Source: an uncultured Pelagibacteraceae bacterium (GTDB taxonomy: Bacteria; Pseudomonadota; Alphaproteobacteria; Pelagibacterales; Pelagibacteraceae). Taken from it: a stretch of DNA of 47,035 nucleotides. Position numbers and translations under genes: made by a program. Positions within the stretch are counted from its first letter, which is position 1. Every line of letters starts with the position of its first letter. The notes beneath the pieces are model-generated. The model ran no database searches. It saw only the letters and a list, made by a program, of their open reading frames with translations, and had not been told where the DNA came from. Of this stretch, positions 33,591-43,990 are shown one piece after another. The stretch is from positions 1 through 47,035 of the forward strand of contig CACEOY010000008.1 of the NCBI GenBank assembly GCA_902561155.1, written 5' to 3'.

Positions 33591-34964
33591 AATAAATTTT
33601 GAGAGATCTGTATCTTTTACAAGGTTCCCTAAGTTTTTTTGAACGAATTCTTTATCAACTATTATTTTTTCTCCAGCTCTATCAGTAGCGTTGAAGCTAA
33701 TATCATCTAAAACTTTTTCAATAATTGTGTGTAATCTTCTTGCTCCGATATTCTCTATTGAGGAATTTACCTCAGTAGAAATCTTGGCAAGCATCTCAAT
33801 ACCGTCATCTTTAAATTCCAGATTTACATTTTCTGTTTTTAAAAGAGCTTTATACTGTTTAATCAAACTGTTATCTGGCTCTTTTAATATTCTAATAAAG
33901 TCTTTTTCATTTAAAGCACTTAATTCGACTCTAATTGGTAGTCTACCTTGTAATTCTGGTAACAAGTCAGAAGGCTTCGCAAGTTGAAAAGCTCCAGAAG
34001 CAATAAATAGAATATGATCTGTTTTTATTGGACCATGTTTTGTATTTACAGTTGTTCCTTCTATAAGTGGAAGAAGGTCTCTTTGTACGCCTTCTCTTGA
34101 AACGTCTCCTCCAACTCTATCACCTCTAGCAGAAACTTTATCAATTTCATCAAGAAAAACTATACCATTATCTTCTGTTGATTTTTTTGCCTCTTGTACA
34201 ATCTTATCCTCTTCAATCATTTTATCAGACTCTTGAGCGACTAAAATTTCATGGGACTCTTTTACAGTCATCCTCTTTTTCTTACCTTTTTTGTTACCCA
34301 TTGACTTACCTAAAATGTCCCCGATATTTACCATTCCAACATTTGCACCTGGCATTCCCGGGATTTCAAAACTAGGCATTGATGAAGTATTGTCCATTAC
34401 TTCGATTTCAATTTGATTATTATCCAAGTCACCACTTCTCAGTCTTTTTCTGAAGCTTTCTCTAGTAGCAACAGAAGCTTTATTCCCAACCAGCGCATCC
34501 AAAACTTTATCTTCTGCCAATAATTGAGCTTTTGCGTTAACCTCTTTTCTTTTTTTCTCTCGCTCCATCGCTATCGCAATTTCGACTAGATCCCTGATAA
34601 TCTGTTCTACATCTCTTCCAACGTACCCTACTTCAGTAAATCTAGTTGCCTCCACTTTAATAAATGGAGCTTCCGCTAATTTTGATAATCTTCTAGAAAT
34701 TTCAGTTTTTCCGACTCCAGTTGGACCTATCATTAGTATATTTTTAGGCAAAACTTCGTCCTTCATTTCATCTGATAGCGCTTGTCTTCTCCATCTGTTT
34801 CTTAAGGCAACCGCAACAGCTTTTTTAGCTTCCTTTTGACCGATAACGTACCTATCCAATTCAGAAACTATTTCACGAGGAGATAAAGCACTTACTCTAC
34901 TTTGTTCTGCTTTTCCTTTATCTTTAACAAGATTTAAGTTTGTAACTTTTTTTGATCCAGACAT
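33585..34964 (-). CDS. hslU: ATP-dependent protease ATPase subunit HslU
   Basis: HslU is the AAA+ unfoldase of the HslUV protease. I place the start at the ATG at 34964 (MSGSKKVT), one base after the hslV stop and behind a GGAAAGA ribosome-binding site. The frame remains open another 26 codons upstream, but those overlap hslV and look like non-coding reading. The 459-residue product has [20 protein letters not shown], Walker A GPTGVGKT at 80-87, Walker [10 protein letters not shown], and the C-terminal sensor region [19 protein letters not shown]. The extreme C-terminus (DLSKFIL) would dock into HslV. Confidence 0.96.
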   Translation of the reverse strand: MSGSKKVTNLNLVKDKGKAEQSRVSALSPREIVSELDRYVIGQKEAKKAVAVALRNRWRRQALSDEMKDEVLPKNILMIGPTGVGKTEISRRLSKLAEAPFIKVEATRFTEVGYVGRDVEQIIRDLVEIAIAMEREKKRKEVNAKAQLLAEDKVLDALVGNKASVATRESFRKRLRSGDLDNNQIEIEVMDNTSSMPSFEIPGMPGANVGMVNIGDILGKSMGNKKGKKKRMTVKESHEILVAQESDKMIEEDKIVQEAKKSTEDNGIVFLDEIDKVSARGDRVGGDVSREGVQRDLLPLIEGTTVNTKHGPIKTDHILFIASGAFQLAKPSDLLPELQGRLPIRVELSALNEKDFIRILKEPDNSLIKQYKALLKTENVNLEFKDDGIEMLAKISTEVNSSIENIGARRLHTIIEKVLDDISFNATDRAGEKIIVDKEFVQKNLGNLVKDTDLSKFIL

Positions 34965-34965
34965 C

Positions 34966-35505
34966 TTATAATCTTTCCATTGTAATATTATTATTTGTAA
35001 AAACGCAAATTTCCGATGCAACTTTAATGGCTTTCTTCGCAATTTCTTCTGCGCTCAAATCTGTTTCCATCAATACTTTTGCAGCTGCTAAAGCATAATT
35101 TCCCCCTGAACCGATTCCAATAATTCCATCCTCTGGTTCTAAAACATCCCCTGTACCTGAAATTATAAAGCTTTTTTCCTTATCAGCTACCGCCATTAAC
35201 GCTTCTAATCTTCTTAAGTATTTGTCACTTCTCCAATCCTTAGCTAACTCCACAGCCGCTCTAGAAAGATTTCCCGCATGTTTCTCAAGTTTAGCCTCCA
35301 ATCTTTCAAACAATGTAAGTGCATCAGCAGTAGAGCCTGCGAAACCTGCAATCACATTTCGTTTCTCAATCTTTCTGACTTTTTTTGCCTTGCTTTTAAG
35401 TACAGTATTACCGAGGCTTACTTGACCATCTCCTACCACAATAGTTTCATTGTTCTTCCTCAAAAGAACAATCGTGGTTCCATGCCATTTTTCAGCTGTA
35501 TTCAT
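34966..35505 (-). CDS. hslV: ATP-dependent protease peptidase subunit HslV
   Basis: HslV is the proteasome-like peptidase of HslUV. The 179-residue precursor begins [13 protein letters not shown]. Mature protein should start at Thr10, the catalytic nucleophile, after removal of a nine-residue leader. The [13 protein letters not shown] and [16 protein letters not shown] segments and the [14 protein letters not shown] stretch are typical. It precedes hslU by one base. The pair sits opposite hisB, an arrangement usual in Alphaproteobacteria. Confidence 0.97.
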   Translation of the reverse strand: MNTAEKWHGTTIVLLRKNNETIVVGDGQVSLGNTVLKSKAKKVRKIEKRNVIAGFAGSTADALTLFERLEAKLEKHAGNLSRAAVELAKDWRSDKYLRRLEALMAVADKEKSFIISGTGDVLEPEDGIIGIGSGGNYALAAAKVLMETDLSAEEIAKKAIKVASEICVFTNNNITMERL

Positions 35506-35608
35506 GTTATTCTATGTGGAGATTAATTTTATTTCTTCAATAGACATTTCGTGTTTATTGATAAAAAGTCCAATTATATATATATCATAAGGTTAATCTG
35601 CTATTTTT

Positions 35609-36199
35609 ATGAAAAGAAAAGCAAAAATATTACGAAAAACTAAAGAAACAAGCATCTCAGTAGAAGCCAACATCGACGGCAAGGGTAAATACAATATAAA
35701 AACAGGGATAGGGTTTTTAGACCACATGCTTGAACAATTATCAAAACATTCTTTGATCGATTTGAATATTAAAGCGAAAGGAGATACGCATATAGATCTC
35801 CACCACACAACAGAAGATAGCGGTATAGCCATAGGTGAAGCAATAAAAAAAGCTGCAGGTAATTTAAAAGGCATAAAAAGATATGCTTCGACCATGATAC
35901 CAATGGACGAAACTTTAAGTAGAGTTTCTTTAGATGTATCAAATAGACCGTATTTAATTTGGAAAGTTGATCTTAAAGTAGAGAAACTCGGTGAAATGGA
36001 TACAGAGCTTTTTAAAGAATGGTTTCAAGCCTTTTCTCAGTCAGCCGGGATAACACTTCACGTAGAAAATCTTTATGGCGATAATAGCCATCATAAAATT
36101 GAGTCATGCTTTAAAGGATTAGCAAGGTCTCTAAAGGAAGCTTTTACAATCGATAAAAGAATAAAATCCTCTATCCCTTCCACGAAGGGTACATTGTAA
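35609..36199 (+). CDS. hisB: Imidazoleglycerol-phosphate dehydratase
   Basis: HisB dehydrates imidazoleglycerol phosphate to imidazole-acetol phosphate in histidine synthesis. The 196-residue monofunctional enzyme has the manganese-binding histidine motifs [26 protein letters not shown] and [16 protein letters not shown]. Length is normal. It starts the hisB-hisA-hisF-hisE series, with only 12 bases to hisA. The hisH gene that usually lies between hisB and hisA is missing. Confidence 0.97.
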   Translation: MKRKAKILRKTKETSISVEANIDGKGKYNIKTGIGFLDHMLEQLSKHSLIDLNIKAKGDTHIDLHHTTEDSGIAIGEAIKKAAGNLKGIKRYASTMIPMDETLSRVSLDVSNRPYLIWKVDLKVEKLGEMDTELFKEWFQAFSQSAGITLHVENLYGDNSHHKIESCFKGLARSLKEAFTIDKRIKSSIPSTKGTL

Positions 36200-36211
36200 G
36201 CTCGTTTAAAT

Positions 36212-36922
36212 ATGAACATATTTCCAGCTATTGATCTTAGAAATCAAAAATGTGTAAGATTAACTAAAGGAAAATTTTCAAGCGAAAAAGTTTACAATGA
36301 AGACCCAATTCACCAAGCAGAAATATTTTACGAAAATGGTTTAAAATATTTACATATCGTTGATTTAGATGGTGCATTAGCAGGCGAACTAAAGAATTTA
36401 AATATTATTAAAACCATAATAAAAAAATTTAAATTAAAAGTTCAAGTTGGGGGTGGAATCAGAAATGAAGAAAGTATAAAAAAATTGGTTGATATTGGTG
36501 CCGATAAAATTATCTTAGGCACAGCTGCAATAAAAAACGACAATTTTTTAAAAAGGAGCTGTGAAAAATACACAAATTCTATAGCTTTAGCTTTAGACGT
36601 AAGATTTAATAAGATCGCTATATCTGGATGGACAGACCAAACAGATCTTAACGTGGTTGATTATTTAGAAAAAGTTAAAAATTACGGTATTGCTAGAGTA
36701 ATTTATACAGATATCAATAAAGATGGCACAAACGAAGGGCCTAATTTTGTAGATACTTATAAACTTGCTGAAAGATTTAATATTCCTTTTATAATTTCTG
36801 GAGGTATCAGCTCAATGGATGATATTAAAAGATTAATAAAAGAAAAAAAAATTGAGGGAATAATAATTGGCAAAGCAATTTATGAAAATAAAATTGATCT
36901 CTCAATGTTAGGAAAAATTTAA
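36212..36922 (+). CDS. hisA: Phosphoribosylformimino-5-aminoimidazole carboxamide ribotide isomerase
   Basis: HisA performs the Amadori rearrangement of ProFAR to PRFAR. The 236-residue TIM barrel starts [18 protein letters not shown], with the catalytic Asp8 in [40 protein letters not shown] with the second catalytic Asp, and [11 protein letters not shown] complete the phosphate-binding repeats. Its last base is the first of hisF (TAATG), so the two are coupled. Confidence 0.97.
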   Translation: MNIFPAIDLRNQKCVRLTKGKFSSEKVYNEDPIHQAEIFYENGLKYLHIVDLDGALAGELKNLNIIKTIIKKFKLKVQVGGGIRNEESIKKLVDIGADKIILGTAAIKNDNFLKRSCEKYTNSIALALDVRFNKIAISGWTDQTDLNVVDYLEKVKNYGIARVIYTDINKDGTNEGPNFVDTYKLAERFNIPFIISGGISSMDDIKRLIKEKKIEGIIIGKAIYENKIDLSMLGKI

Positions 36923-37680
36923 TGTCTAATATAAGAATTATACCCTGTTTGGATGTAGATAATGGCAGAGTTGTAAAAGGAGTGAATTTTGTTGACCTTA
37001 CTGATGCTGGAGATCCAGTAGAGCAGGCCAAACTTTATTATGAGGGTGGAGCTGATGAAATATGTTTCTTAGATATAACCGCTTCTCACGAAAAAAGAAA
37101 AGCAATGCTCGAAGTTATAAAAAAAACCACTCAAAATTGTTTTATCCCAATTACTGTTGGAGGAGGAGTAAGTAATTTAGAAGATATAAACAATTTACTT
37201 TTATCTGGCGCAGATAAGGTATCAATTAATACCGCGGCTGTAAAAAATATGAACTTTATTAAAGAAGCATCAAAAAAGTTTGGTGCACAATGCATAGTTG
37301 TTGCGGTTGATGCAAAAAAAGTATCAGAGAAAAAATGGGAAATTTTTACCCATGGAGGAAGAAAAAAAACTGGTCTAGATGCTATAGAATATGCAAAAAC
37401 AGCCCAAGCCAATGGTGCTGGTGAAATTTTACTTACCTCAATGGATAAAGATGGCACCAAGTCAGGGTATGATCTTAGTTTGCTTAAAGAAATTACATCT
37501 TCTTTATCAATACCAGTAATCGCTTCGGGAGGAGTTGGAAATTTAAATCATCTATACGAAGGAGTAAAAAAAGGCGGAGCTAGCGCGTTATTAGCAGCTT
37601 CTATTTTCCATTTTGGGGAATTATCTATAAGAGAAGTAAAGGATTATTTAAAATCAAAGAATATTCCAGTAAGGTTATAA
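36922..37680 (+). CDS. hisF: Imidazole glycerol phosphate synthase cyclase subunit HisF
   Basis: HisF is the cyclase half of IGP synthase, using ammonia delivered by the glutaminase HisH to turn PRFAR into IGP and AICAR. The 252-residue barrel begins [17 protein letters not shown], with the catalytic Asp11. The [32 protein letters not shown] (second catalytic Asp) and ASGGVGNL motifs are all present. AICAR produced here is a substrate of PurH. The missing hisH raises the question of its ammonia supply. Confidence 0.97.
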   Translation: MSNIRIIPCLDVDNGRVVKGVNFVDLTDAGDPVEQAKLYYEGGADEICFLDITASHEKRKAMLEVIKKTTQNCFIPITVGGGVSNLEDINNLLLSGADKVSINTAAVKNMNFIKEASKKFGAQCIVVAVDAKKVSEKKWEIFTHGGRKKTGLDAIEYAKTAQANGAGEILLTSMDKDGTKSGYDLSLLKEITSSLSIPVIASGGVGNLNHLYEGVKKGGASALLAASIFHFGELSIREVKDYLKSKNIPVRL

Positions 37681-37681
37681 T

Positions 37682-37954
37682 ATGCTTAAAAATTTGGAAG
37701 ATTTAATAAAAACAATCAGAGATCGAAAAAATTCATCGCCCGATAAATCGTATACGAATAAACTATTAAATGATAAAAATTTATCTGTTTCAAAAGTAAA
37801 AGAAGAATTTGCTGAGCTAATTGAGGCTGTGGAAAAAAATACAAATAAAATTCACGAAAGTGCTGATGTGATATATCATCTTTTGGTATACTTAGAAGCT
37901 AATAACATTAAGATTGAAGATGTCATGATAGAGCTAGAAAAGAGAAAAAAATAA
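37682..37954 (+). CDS. hisE: Phosphoribosyl-ATP pyrophosphatase
   Basis: HisE removes pyrophosphate from phosphoribosyl-ATP, the second step of histidine synthesis. The 90-residue MazG-like helical protein has LEDLIKTIRDRKNSSPDKSY at the N-terminus and the metal-binding acidic motif KVKEEFAELIEAVEK followed by ESADVIYHLLVYLEA. It begins two bases after hisF and shares its last base with the hinT start (TAATG). Confidence 0.95.
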   Translation: MLKNLEDLIKTIRDRKNSSPDKSYTNKLLNDKNLSVSKVKEEFAELIEAVEKNTNKIHESADVIYHLLVYLEANNIKIEDVMIELEKRKK

Positions 37955-38310
37955 TGCCTTACGACAAAAATAATATTTTTGCAAAAATTTTAAGGGGAGA
38001 AATACCTTGCAAAAAAATCTTTGAAAATGAGTATGTGTTATCTTTTCATGACATAAATCCTCAAAAAAAAATTCATGCACTTGTCATTCCTAAAGGGGAA
38101 TATATTGATCTAGATGACTTCAATAAAAAGGCAAGCGACAAGGAAATTACCGAATTTCACAGAGCTGTAAGTCATGTTTCAAGCTTATTAGGCGTTAAAG
38201 ACAAAGGTTATAGAGTACTCTCAAATATTGGTTCTGATGGAGGTCAAGAAGTTCCCCACTTACATTTTCATATATTTGCGGGAGAAAAAATTGGAAAGAT
38301 GGTTGCTTAA
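37954..38310 (+). CDS. hinT: HIT family protein (HinT-like purine nucleoside phosphoramidase)
   Basis: A 118-residue histidine-triad hydrolase that cleaves AMP from phosphoramidates or acyl-adenylates. It opens with NNIFAKILRGEIPCKKIFEN and carries the catalytic triad motif VPHLHFHIFAG, with His102, His104 and His106. The gene follows hisE without spacing, a usual alphaproteobacterial arrangement. It ends one base before the GNAT gene start. Confidence 0.95.
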   Translation: MPYDKNNIFAKILRGEIPCKKIFENEYVLSFHDINPQKKIHALVIPKGEYIDLDDFNKKASDKEITEFHRAVSHVSSLLGVKDKGYRVLSNIGSDGGQEVPHLHFHIFAGEKIGKMVA

Positions 38311-38311
38311 T

Positions 38312-38821
38312 ATGAAAAAAGTTCAAAGATATTTTTTAGATTTTGAGTTTGTAAAAAATAATAAAATTCTAGGAGCTAAAGACAAAAATCTATTAAAAAT
38401 TATTCTAAACGATAAAAAAAATTATGAGGTCAATAAATTTTTCTACAAGCAAATTGGAAAAGATCATTTTTGGAGAGATAGACTCGTATGGACAGACAAA
38501 CAATGGCTTAAGTATTCTTCAAACCCACTTTTAGAGACTTGGGTTCTTAAAGACAATGAAAATAATTTGATGGGTTATTATGAAATTGAAAAACACGAAA
38601 ATAAAGAATTCGAACTAATAAATATGGGTGTATTGAGCGAATACAGATCTAAAGGCTATGGATCTTTGTTGTTAAATCACGTTCTTAAAAAGTCTTTTGA
38701 CAATAAAGCTGACAAAGTTTGGGTTCATACTTGTTCACTGGACCATAAGTTTGCTTTAGCTAATTATTTGTCTCGAGGTTTTAAAATATTTAAAAAAGAG
38801 CAAATTGACTTCGTTGCCTAA
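38312..38821 (+). CDS. GNAT family N-acetyltransferase
   Basis: A 169-residue GCN5-related acetyltransferase. The ATG at 38312 (MKKVQRYFLDF), one base after the hinT stop, is the sensible start; the open frame upstream lies inside hinT. The acetyl-CoA-binding motif is MGVLSEYRSKGYGSLLLNHVL, followed by VWVHTCSLDHKFALANYLSRGF, the typical motif B. The long first half before it (about 90 residues) is less recognisable. The substrate cannot be named; small metabolites or protein amino termini are equally possible. The 3' end overlaps convergent lolA by four bases. Confidence 0.9.
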   Translation: MKKVQRYFLDFEFVKNNKILGAKDKNLLKIILNDKKNYEVNKFFYKQIGKDHFWRDRLVWTDKQWLKYSSNPLLETWVLKDNENNLMGYYEIEKHENKEFELINMGVLSEYRSKGYGSLLLNHVLKKSFDNKADKVWVHTCSLDHKFALANYLSRGFKIFKKEQIDFVA

Positions 38822-39375
38822 CTCTTGCTTGGTAATGTAAAAACATTATTATTAATCATTTGATTGACTGAAGTAATCTCGATTTCAAATACTATTTGAT
38901 TATTATACTGATCAGATGAGGTCCATCCTGCTAATAAAAATTTTTTTTTATCAAATTTAATTAATGTTTTGATATTGTTTTTATCGATAAAAATAATATT
39001 TATATAATCATCTATAATTGTACTACTTTCATTTATTATTTTTATCAATTCATTTTTACTAAGAATATTTATAAAAGTGGATTTTGATAACGGATAAAAA
39101 AGTGTTTTTCCGTACCTTTTTTGTGTAATAGCCATCATTTTTTTATTTACAATAAGTTCCTTTTCATTTTTGTCTTTATAATCACATTTTAACTTGCCTG
39201 GAAAAGCTAGGATGCATTTACCTTTTTCTATATTCTCATTTGTTGTTTGAGTAAATTTAAATTGAATATTATCTATGTTGTTAAGATTATTTATGATTTT
39301 AGATTTTTCGTTTACACTGGAGTGTGTAAAGATTAAAAATAAACAAAAAAAAATAACAACTCTTATTGTTCTCAA
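38818..39375 (-). CDS. lolA: Outer-membrane lipoprotein carrier protein LolA
   Basis: LolA shuttles lipoproteins through the periplasm from the LolCDE complex to the outer membrane. The 185-residue product has an N-terminal hydrophobic signal segment (about residues 4-20). The LolA-fold pattern follows: NIQFKFTQTTNENIEKGKCI, then LAFPGKLKCDYKD, NKKMMAITQKRYGKT and a series of alternating strands. The sequence is diverged, but position next to ftsK on the same strand, two bases apart, supports it, as ftsK-lolA is a standard alphaproteobacterial pair. Confidence 0.85.
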   Translation of the reverse strand: MRTIRVVIFFCLFLIFTHSSVNEKSKIINNLNNIDNIQFKFTQTTNENIEKGKCILAFPGKLKCDYKDKNEKELIVNKKMMAITQKRYGKTLFYPLSKSTFINILSKNELIKIINESSTIIDDYINIIFIDKNNIKTLIKFDKKKFLLAGWTSSDQYNNQIVFEIEITSVNQMINNNVFTLPSKS

Positions 39376-39377
39376 AC

Positions 39378-41456
39378 TTATAACACCTCTCGTTTACCGA
39401 CATGATTTGCTTTGCTCACGACCCCTTTTTCTTCCATCATATCAATAATTCTTGCCGCTCGGTTATATCCTATTTGTAATTTTCTTTGTAAAAAACTGGT
39501 TGATGCCTTCCCTTCAGACTTAACTATATTAATTGCTTCATTATAAAGCTCATCACCTTCTCCAGTTGAAATATTACTTTCGTCTTCTGATGAGTTTGAA
39601 ATAGAAGTAATATCCTCGATATAATCAGGTTCTCCTTGAGCGCGTAAAACACTACTTATTTTCTCTATCTCTTTTTCAGAAACATAAGGACCATGAATTC
39701 TTATAATTCTATTTGCAGATGACATAAAAAGCATATCCCCTTTCCCCAATAATTGTTCTGCGCCCTGTTCTCCAAGTATGGTTCTACTATCTATTTTTGA
39801 GCTTACTTGAAAAGAAACTCGTGTTGGAAAATTTGCTTTAATAGTTCCAGTGATCACATCCACACTCGGTCTTTGAGTGGCCATAATGATATGGATCCCA
39901 GCTGCACGTGCCATCTGAGATAATTTTTGTATGTAATTTTCAATTTCTTTCCCTGCTACCAACATAAGATCAGACATTTCATCAACCACAACAACAATGT
40001 AAGGCATTTTCAATTTGTGTTTTTCATTATACCCATCAATATTTCTCACTCCCACCTTTGACATAAGCTTATACCTGTTATTCATTTCTTTAACCGTCCA
40101 TCCAAGGGCAGATGTAGCTTTTTTTGCATCAGTAATAACAGGAGATAATAAATGAGGTATTCCCTCATAAGCAGAAAGTTCTAGCATTTTTGGATCAATT
40201 AAAATCAATTTACAAAGCTCAGGACTTAATTTGTATAATAAAGATGTTATTATTGTATTAACACAAACAGATTTACCGGACCCTGTTGTACCCGCAATTA
40301 ATAAATGAGGCATTGAAGTTAAATCACCTATTATAGGAACTCCCGAAATACTTTTCCCTAATGCTATTGGTAATTTTAAATCACGACTTTTAAAACGCTC
40401 ATTAGATATGATTTCTCTTAAAAAGACTCCTTCTCTTTTTTCATTAGGTATTTCTATTCCAACAGTATTTTTACCGGGGATTACTGCAACTCTTGTTGAA
40501 GTTGAGCTCGTATTTCTTGCTAGGTCATCAGATAAGTTTACAATTTTTGAAACTTTAACACCAGCAGCAGGCTCGAACTCGTATAAACTTACAACTGGTC
40601 CATTATTAATTTTTTGTATTTGTCCACTAATTCCAAAATCTTGCAAAATTCCTTCCATAAATTTTCCATCAGGTCTATTTTTATTCATTTCCTGCGGAGA
40701 TAATTTTGAATTATTTTTCTCTAATAAATCGATTGATGGTAATTGAAATCTTTTTGATTTTTCTAAAGTTTTTGTCTGGTCTTTAGCAAAGAAAAAACTT
40801 TGCTGAGTTTCTTTTTTTTCGTCACTTAATATATTTTCTGCCATTACTTCATTGTTCTCATTTTCGACAACTTCATTTCTTTTATTAAAGGAAAATGAAA
40901 ACAGCCTTGAAACAATTTTTTTAAAATTAATATCAGAGCTTAGAATAAAAAAAAGCATTGTTAAAGCAATCAGAGCAAAACTTGTATACTGATTTTCTAT
41001 TAATGGAGTGTATTGGTATATAAAATTATATATTAATTCTCCGATGAAACCTGAATTACCGTTATCAAGTAGCCAAAAAGAATTATTAAATGTTATATGT
41101 AAAAATGTACATCCAAAAATTAGATACAAAGTTAAAAAAAATAATTTGTAAATAATATTTTTTAACTCTTTTTCAATGATTAATTTTAAACCCCACGAAA
41201 TTAAAGTAGCTAGTATTAAAAACGAGATTAAACCAAAACTTTGTAACAAAAAATCTGAAACCTTGCTCCCATATATCCCAAAGAAATTTTTTATATTTGA
41301 GTTAGATTCACCATATATTAATGATGGATCTGACGGAGAATAAGTCGCGAATGAAATTGTCAAAGCTATTCCTAGTGAAATAAGGACTAATCCAACAAAC
41401 TCAAAGGTTCGCTTTTTTAAAAAATTTGTTAAACTATTTAAAAAGTTTGTATTCAT
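39378..41456 (-). CDS. ftsK: DNA translocase FtsK
   Basis: FtsK is the septum-anchored DNA pump that clears and resolves the terminus region during division. The 692-residue protein has about four membrane spans in the first 175 residues and a short charged linker (about 190-260). The motor domain carries Walker A GTTGSGKS at 389-396 and the Walker B-type VVVVDEMSDLML. A C-terminal winged-helix gamma domain follows (about 625-692, LQRKLQIGYNRAARIIDMMEEKG), which recognises KOPS. The linker is short compared with Escherichia coli, consistent with genome streamlining. It is divergent from the Ubi-type hydroxylase across 33 bases. Confidence 0.97.
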   Translation of the reverse strand: MNTNFLNSLTNFLKKRTFEFVGLVLISLGIALTISFATYSPSDPSLIYGESNSNIKNFFGIYGSKVSDFLLQSFGLISFLILATLISWGLKLIIEKELKNIIYKLFFLTLYLIFGCTFLHITFNNSFWLLDNGNSGFIGELIYNFIYQYTPLIENQYTSFALIALTMLFFILSSDINFKKIVSRLFSFSFNKRNEVVENENNEVMAENILSDEKKETQQSFFFAKDQTKTLEKSKRFQLPSIDLLEKNNSKLSPQEMNKNRPDGKFMEGILQDFGISGQIQKINNGPVVSLYEFEPAAGVKVSKIVNLSDDLARNTSSTSTRVAVIPGKNTVGIEIPNEKREGVFLREIISNERFKSRDLKLPIALGKSISGVPIIGDLTSMPHLLIAGTTGSGKSVCVNTIITSLLYKLSPELCKLILIDPKMLELSAYEGIPHLLSPVITDAKKATSALGWTVKEMNNRYKLMSKVGVRNIDGYNEKHKLKMPYIVVVVDEMSDLMLVAGKEIENYIQKLSQMARAAGIHIIMATQRPSVDVITGTIKANFPTRVSFQVSSKIDSRTILGEQGAEQLLGKGDMLFMSSANRIIRIHGPYVSEKEIEKISSVLRAQGEPDYIEDITSISNSSEDESNISTGEGDELYNEAINIVKSEGKASTSFLQRKLQIGYNRAARIIDMMEEKGVVSKANHVGKREVL

Positions 41457-41489
41457 ATCGAATCGTAATACTTACTTTTTATCATTATT

Positions 41490-42620
41490 ATGAAAAAACA
41501 TAAAATATGCATTGTAGGCGGCGGTTTAACTGGCCTGATATCTGCTCTTGTTTTAAGTGAAAGAGGATTGGATATAGATTTAATACTTGAAAATAATACT
41601 TCTAAAAACAAAGATTTAAGAGTTACAGCAATATCTGAGAAAAATATGGAATTTTTAAAATCTACGATAAAAAATATCAATTTAAAATTATTTTATCCTG
41701 TAAAAAAAATTAATCTTTTTTTTGAGAAGAATAATCAAACAAAAAATTTTCTAAATTTTGATGAAAATAAAAATTTAATGTATTTTTTTGAAAACAGATT
41801 GACCAAAGATCATTTATCTAAATTATTGAAAAAAGCCAAAATTAAAATTCAAAAAAAAACAATAAAATCAATCGATCTAGCGGAAAATAAAATCTTTACT
41901 AATTTTTCTTCAAAATCATATGATTTATTAGTTTTATGTTTGGGAGCAAACTCTCCAATCTATCAAAAGATAAGTGGCAACAGGAAAATCCAAAAAAATT
42001 ACAAAGAACACTCCATAACTTGTTCTGTTAATCATCAGATTAAAAATATTGGAGCTCAACAGTTCTTTTTGAAAGAAGGACCTCTTGCAATATTACCGTA
42101 TAACAAAAATAAATTTTCTGTCGTATGGAGTATTGAAGATAAATATTTTATAAAAAATGAAAAAAATATTTCGGACTATTTAAAAACCAAACTATCAAAT
42201 TTATTAAAAACAAATAAAATATCTTTAGGGAATATTCAAAGTTATCCTCTAAAATTATCACTAAAAAGAAACTACTATAAAAAGAACGCAATAATTTTAG
42301 GAGATGGATTGCATGTAGTTCATCCTTTAGCAGGACAAGGGTTCAATCTAATTTTAAGAGATATTGAAAAATTGAATGAACTAATTTCTAACAACCTTAG
42401 ATTGGGGTTAACTATAAAAGATTCAAATATACCAAAAGATTTATCAGACAGCAGGAAACCAGAAAATTTACTAATTGGACTGGGCATAGATACGACAAGA
42501 AAATTTTTTAAGAGCAATAAATATTTGGATCCGATTAAAGAAAACATTTTAAAAAATTTTTCTAAATCAAGTTTATTAAAAAAAATCACTAAAAGAGTTG
42601 CAAACCTAGGTTTGAATTAA
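41490..42620 (+). CDS. FAD-dependent ubiquinone biosynthesis hydroxylase (UbiH/UbiF/Coq6 family)
   Basis: A 376-residue flavoprotein monooxygenase of the UbiH/COQ6 family, which hydroxylates the ring of ubiquinone precursors. The FAD dinucleotide motif is CIVGGGLTGL (residues 8-16). The second FAD-contacting motif is GDGLHVVHPLAGQGFNL at about 271-287, typical of this family. Which ring position it hydroxylates cannot be told from sequence alone. Its stop shares a base with the mnmE start. Confidence 0.9.
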   Translation: MKKHKICIVGGGLTGLISALVLSERGLDIDLILENNTSKNKDLRVTAISEKNMEFLKSTIKNINLKLFYPVKKINLFFEKNNQTKNFLNFDENKNLMYFFENRLTKDHLSKLLKKAKIKIQKKTIKSIDLAENKIFTNFSSKSYDLLVLCLGANSPIYQKISGNRKIQKNYKEHSITCSVNHQIKNIGAQQFFLKEGPLAILPYNKNKFSVVWSIEDKYFIKNEKNISDYLKTKLSNLLKTNKISLGNIQSYPLKLSLKRNYYKKNAIILGDGLHVVHPLAGQGFNLILRDIEKLNELISNNLRLGLTIKDSNIPKDLSDSRKPENLLIGLGIDTTRKFFKSNKYLDPIKENILKNFSKSSLLKKITKRVANLGLN

Positions 42621-43948
42621 TGAACATTTTTGCTCTGTCTTCTGGTAGAGGTCCATGTGGCATAGCTATTATTAGAATGTCGGGACCTGATACTTTAAAT
42701 ATATGCAAACTGATTTCTAAAGAAAAAAAGATTAAAGAAAATGAGATAAACCTCTGTAAATTTTTTGATCCAAACAATGGCACTATTATTGATCCTGAAG
42801 CTTTAATCTTATGGTTTCCAAAGCCAAATAGTTTTACTGGTGACGATTTAGCAGAATTTCATGTTCATGGAAGTAACGCAATTATCAGTTATTTTCTTAA
42901 AGTATTATCTAGCCAAAAAGATTGTAGAATGGCGGAACCTGGTGAATTCACAAAATTAGCTTTTCAAAATAATAAAATTGACCTATTAAAAGCTGAGAGT
43001 ATTGGGGATCTAATACACTCTGAAACTGAACTACAAAGAAAACAAGCAGTAAATATAGTTAATGGCCATGCTTCCAAATACTACGATGATTTAAGATCAA
43101 AATTGATAAAGTCACTTTCTTTTATTGAGGCTAAAATTGATTTTGCTGAAGATGACCTTCCTGAAAATGTCCTAAAAGAAGCCCATAAATCAATTAAATC
43201 AATTCACAGTGATATAAGTAAAATTATTAATGATAATAAAGTAGGTGAAAAAATCAGAGACGGATTCCGAGTATCAATCGTTGGTGAAACCAATGTTGGA
43301 AAATCATCTTTATTAAATTTATTATCAAAAAGAGATGCAGCAATAGTCTCTGATGAGGCTGGAACAACTAGAGATGTCATTGAGACGTATCTAAATTTAG
43401 ATGGTTATCCAGTTATTCTTGCAGACACAGCTGGGATCAGAGAAGCAAAAAATGATGTTGAAAAAAAGGGAATATCATTAGCGTTAAGTAAATTTAAAGA
43501 AGCCGATTTAAATATTGTAGTAATTGATAATTCAAACAAAACAATTAGCGACAAAATAAGGTCTATGATTAATAAAGACTCAATAGTTTTATTAAATAAA
43601 TCTGATGTTCAAGCCAAAGAAAATCATAAATTTGATGCAGATACTGTACTAGCTTCAGTAAAAGATAATAAAAACATTGATAAGTTAATAAATTTAATCA
43701 AACAGAAACTTAATAATAAATTTTCATCAAATAACAGTGCTTTAATTACAAGAGAGAGACATAGAGCAAAGCTAAATGAGTGCTTGGAAGAGATAGATAA
43801 GTTTCTAAAGAAAGACCAAAACAAAGACTTAGAATTAGCTGCTGAGGATCTAAGAATGGCTACGCGACACCTTGGTAGTATAGTTGGCAAGGTAGACGTA
43901 GAAGAAATACTTGGATCTATTTTTAAGGACTTCTGTATAGGCAAATAA
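42620..43948 (+). CDS. mnmE: tRNA modification GTPase MnmE
   Basis: MnmE with MnmG installs carboxymethylaminomethyl groups at U34 of tRNAs reading two-codon boxes. The 442-residue protein has the N-terminal folate-binding domain (GRGPCGIAIIRMSGP, FTGDDLAEFHVHG), a helical middle and an inserted G domain (IVGETNVGKSSLLN, then GTTRDVIE and LADTAGIRE). The C-terminal catalytic-type motif CIGK at 439-442 is intact. MnmG follows after 42 bases, so the two complex partners are adjacent. Confidence 0.97.
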   Translation: MNIFALSSGRGPCGIAIIRMSGPDTLNICKLISKEKKIKENEINLCKFFDPNNGTIIDPEALILWFPKPNSFTGDDLAEFHVHGSNAIISYFLKVLSSQKDCRMAEPGEFTKLAFQNNKIDLLKAESIGDLIHSETELQRKQAVNIVNGHASKYYDDLRSKLIKSLSFIEAKIDFAEDDLPENVLKEAHKSIKSIHSDISKIINDNKVGEKIRDGFRVSIVGETNVGKSSLLNLLSKRDAAIVSDEAGTTRDVIETYLNLDGYPVILADTAGIREAKNDVEKKGISLALSKFKEADLNIVVIDNSNKTISDKIRSMINKDSIVLLNKSDVQAKENHKFDADTVLASVKDNKNIDKLINLIKQKLNNKFSSNNSALITRERHRAKLNECLEEIDKFLKKDQNKDLELAAEDLRMATRHLGSIVGKVDVEEILGSIFKDFCIGK

Positions 43949-43990
43949 AATAGCTCTTGTATTATTAATTTAGAGCGTTACATTCACCTC

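Noticed and set aside
34965-35042. 26-codon N-terminal extension of hslU
   Set aside because: It overlaps the 3' end of hslV, has no family match, and a better ATG with a ribosome-binding site lies one base after the hslV stop.
38228-38311. 28-codon N-terminal extension of the GNAT gene
   Set aside because: It lies wholly inside hinT in another frame; an ATG one base after the hinT stop gives a normal GNAT start.
39905-39910. CACGTG hexamer in ftsK as a parS site
   Set aside because: The flanks are TG and CC instead of TTT and AAA, so it lacks the parS core.
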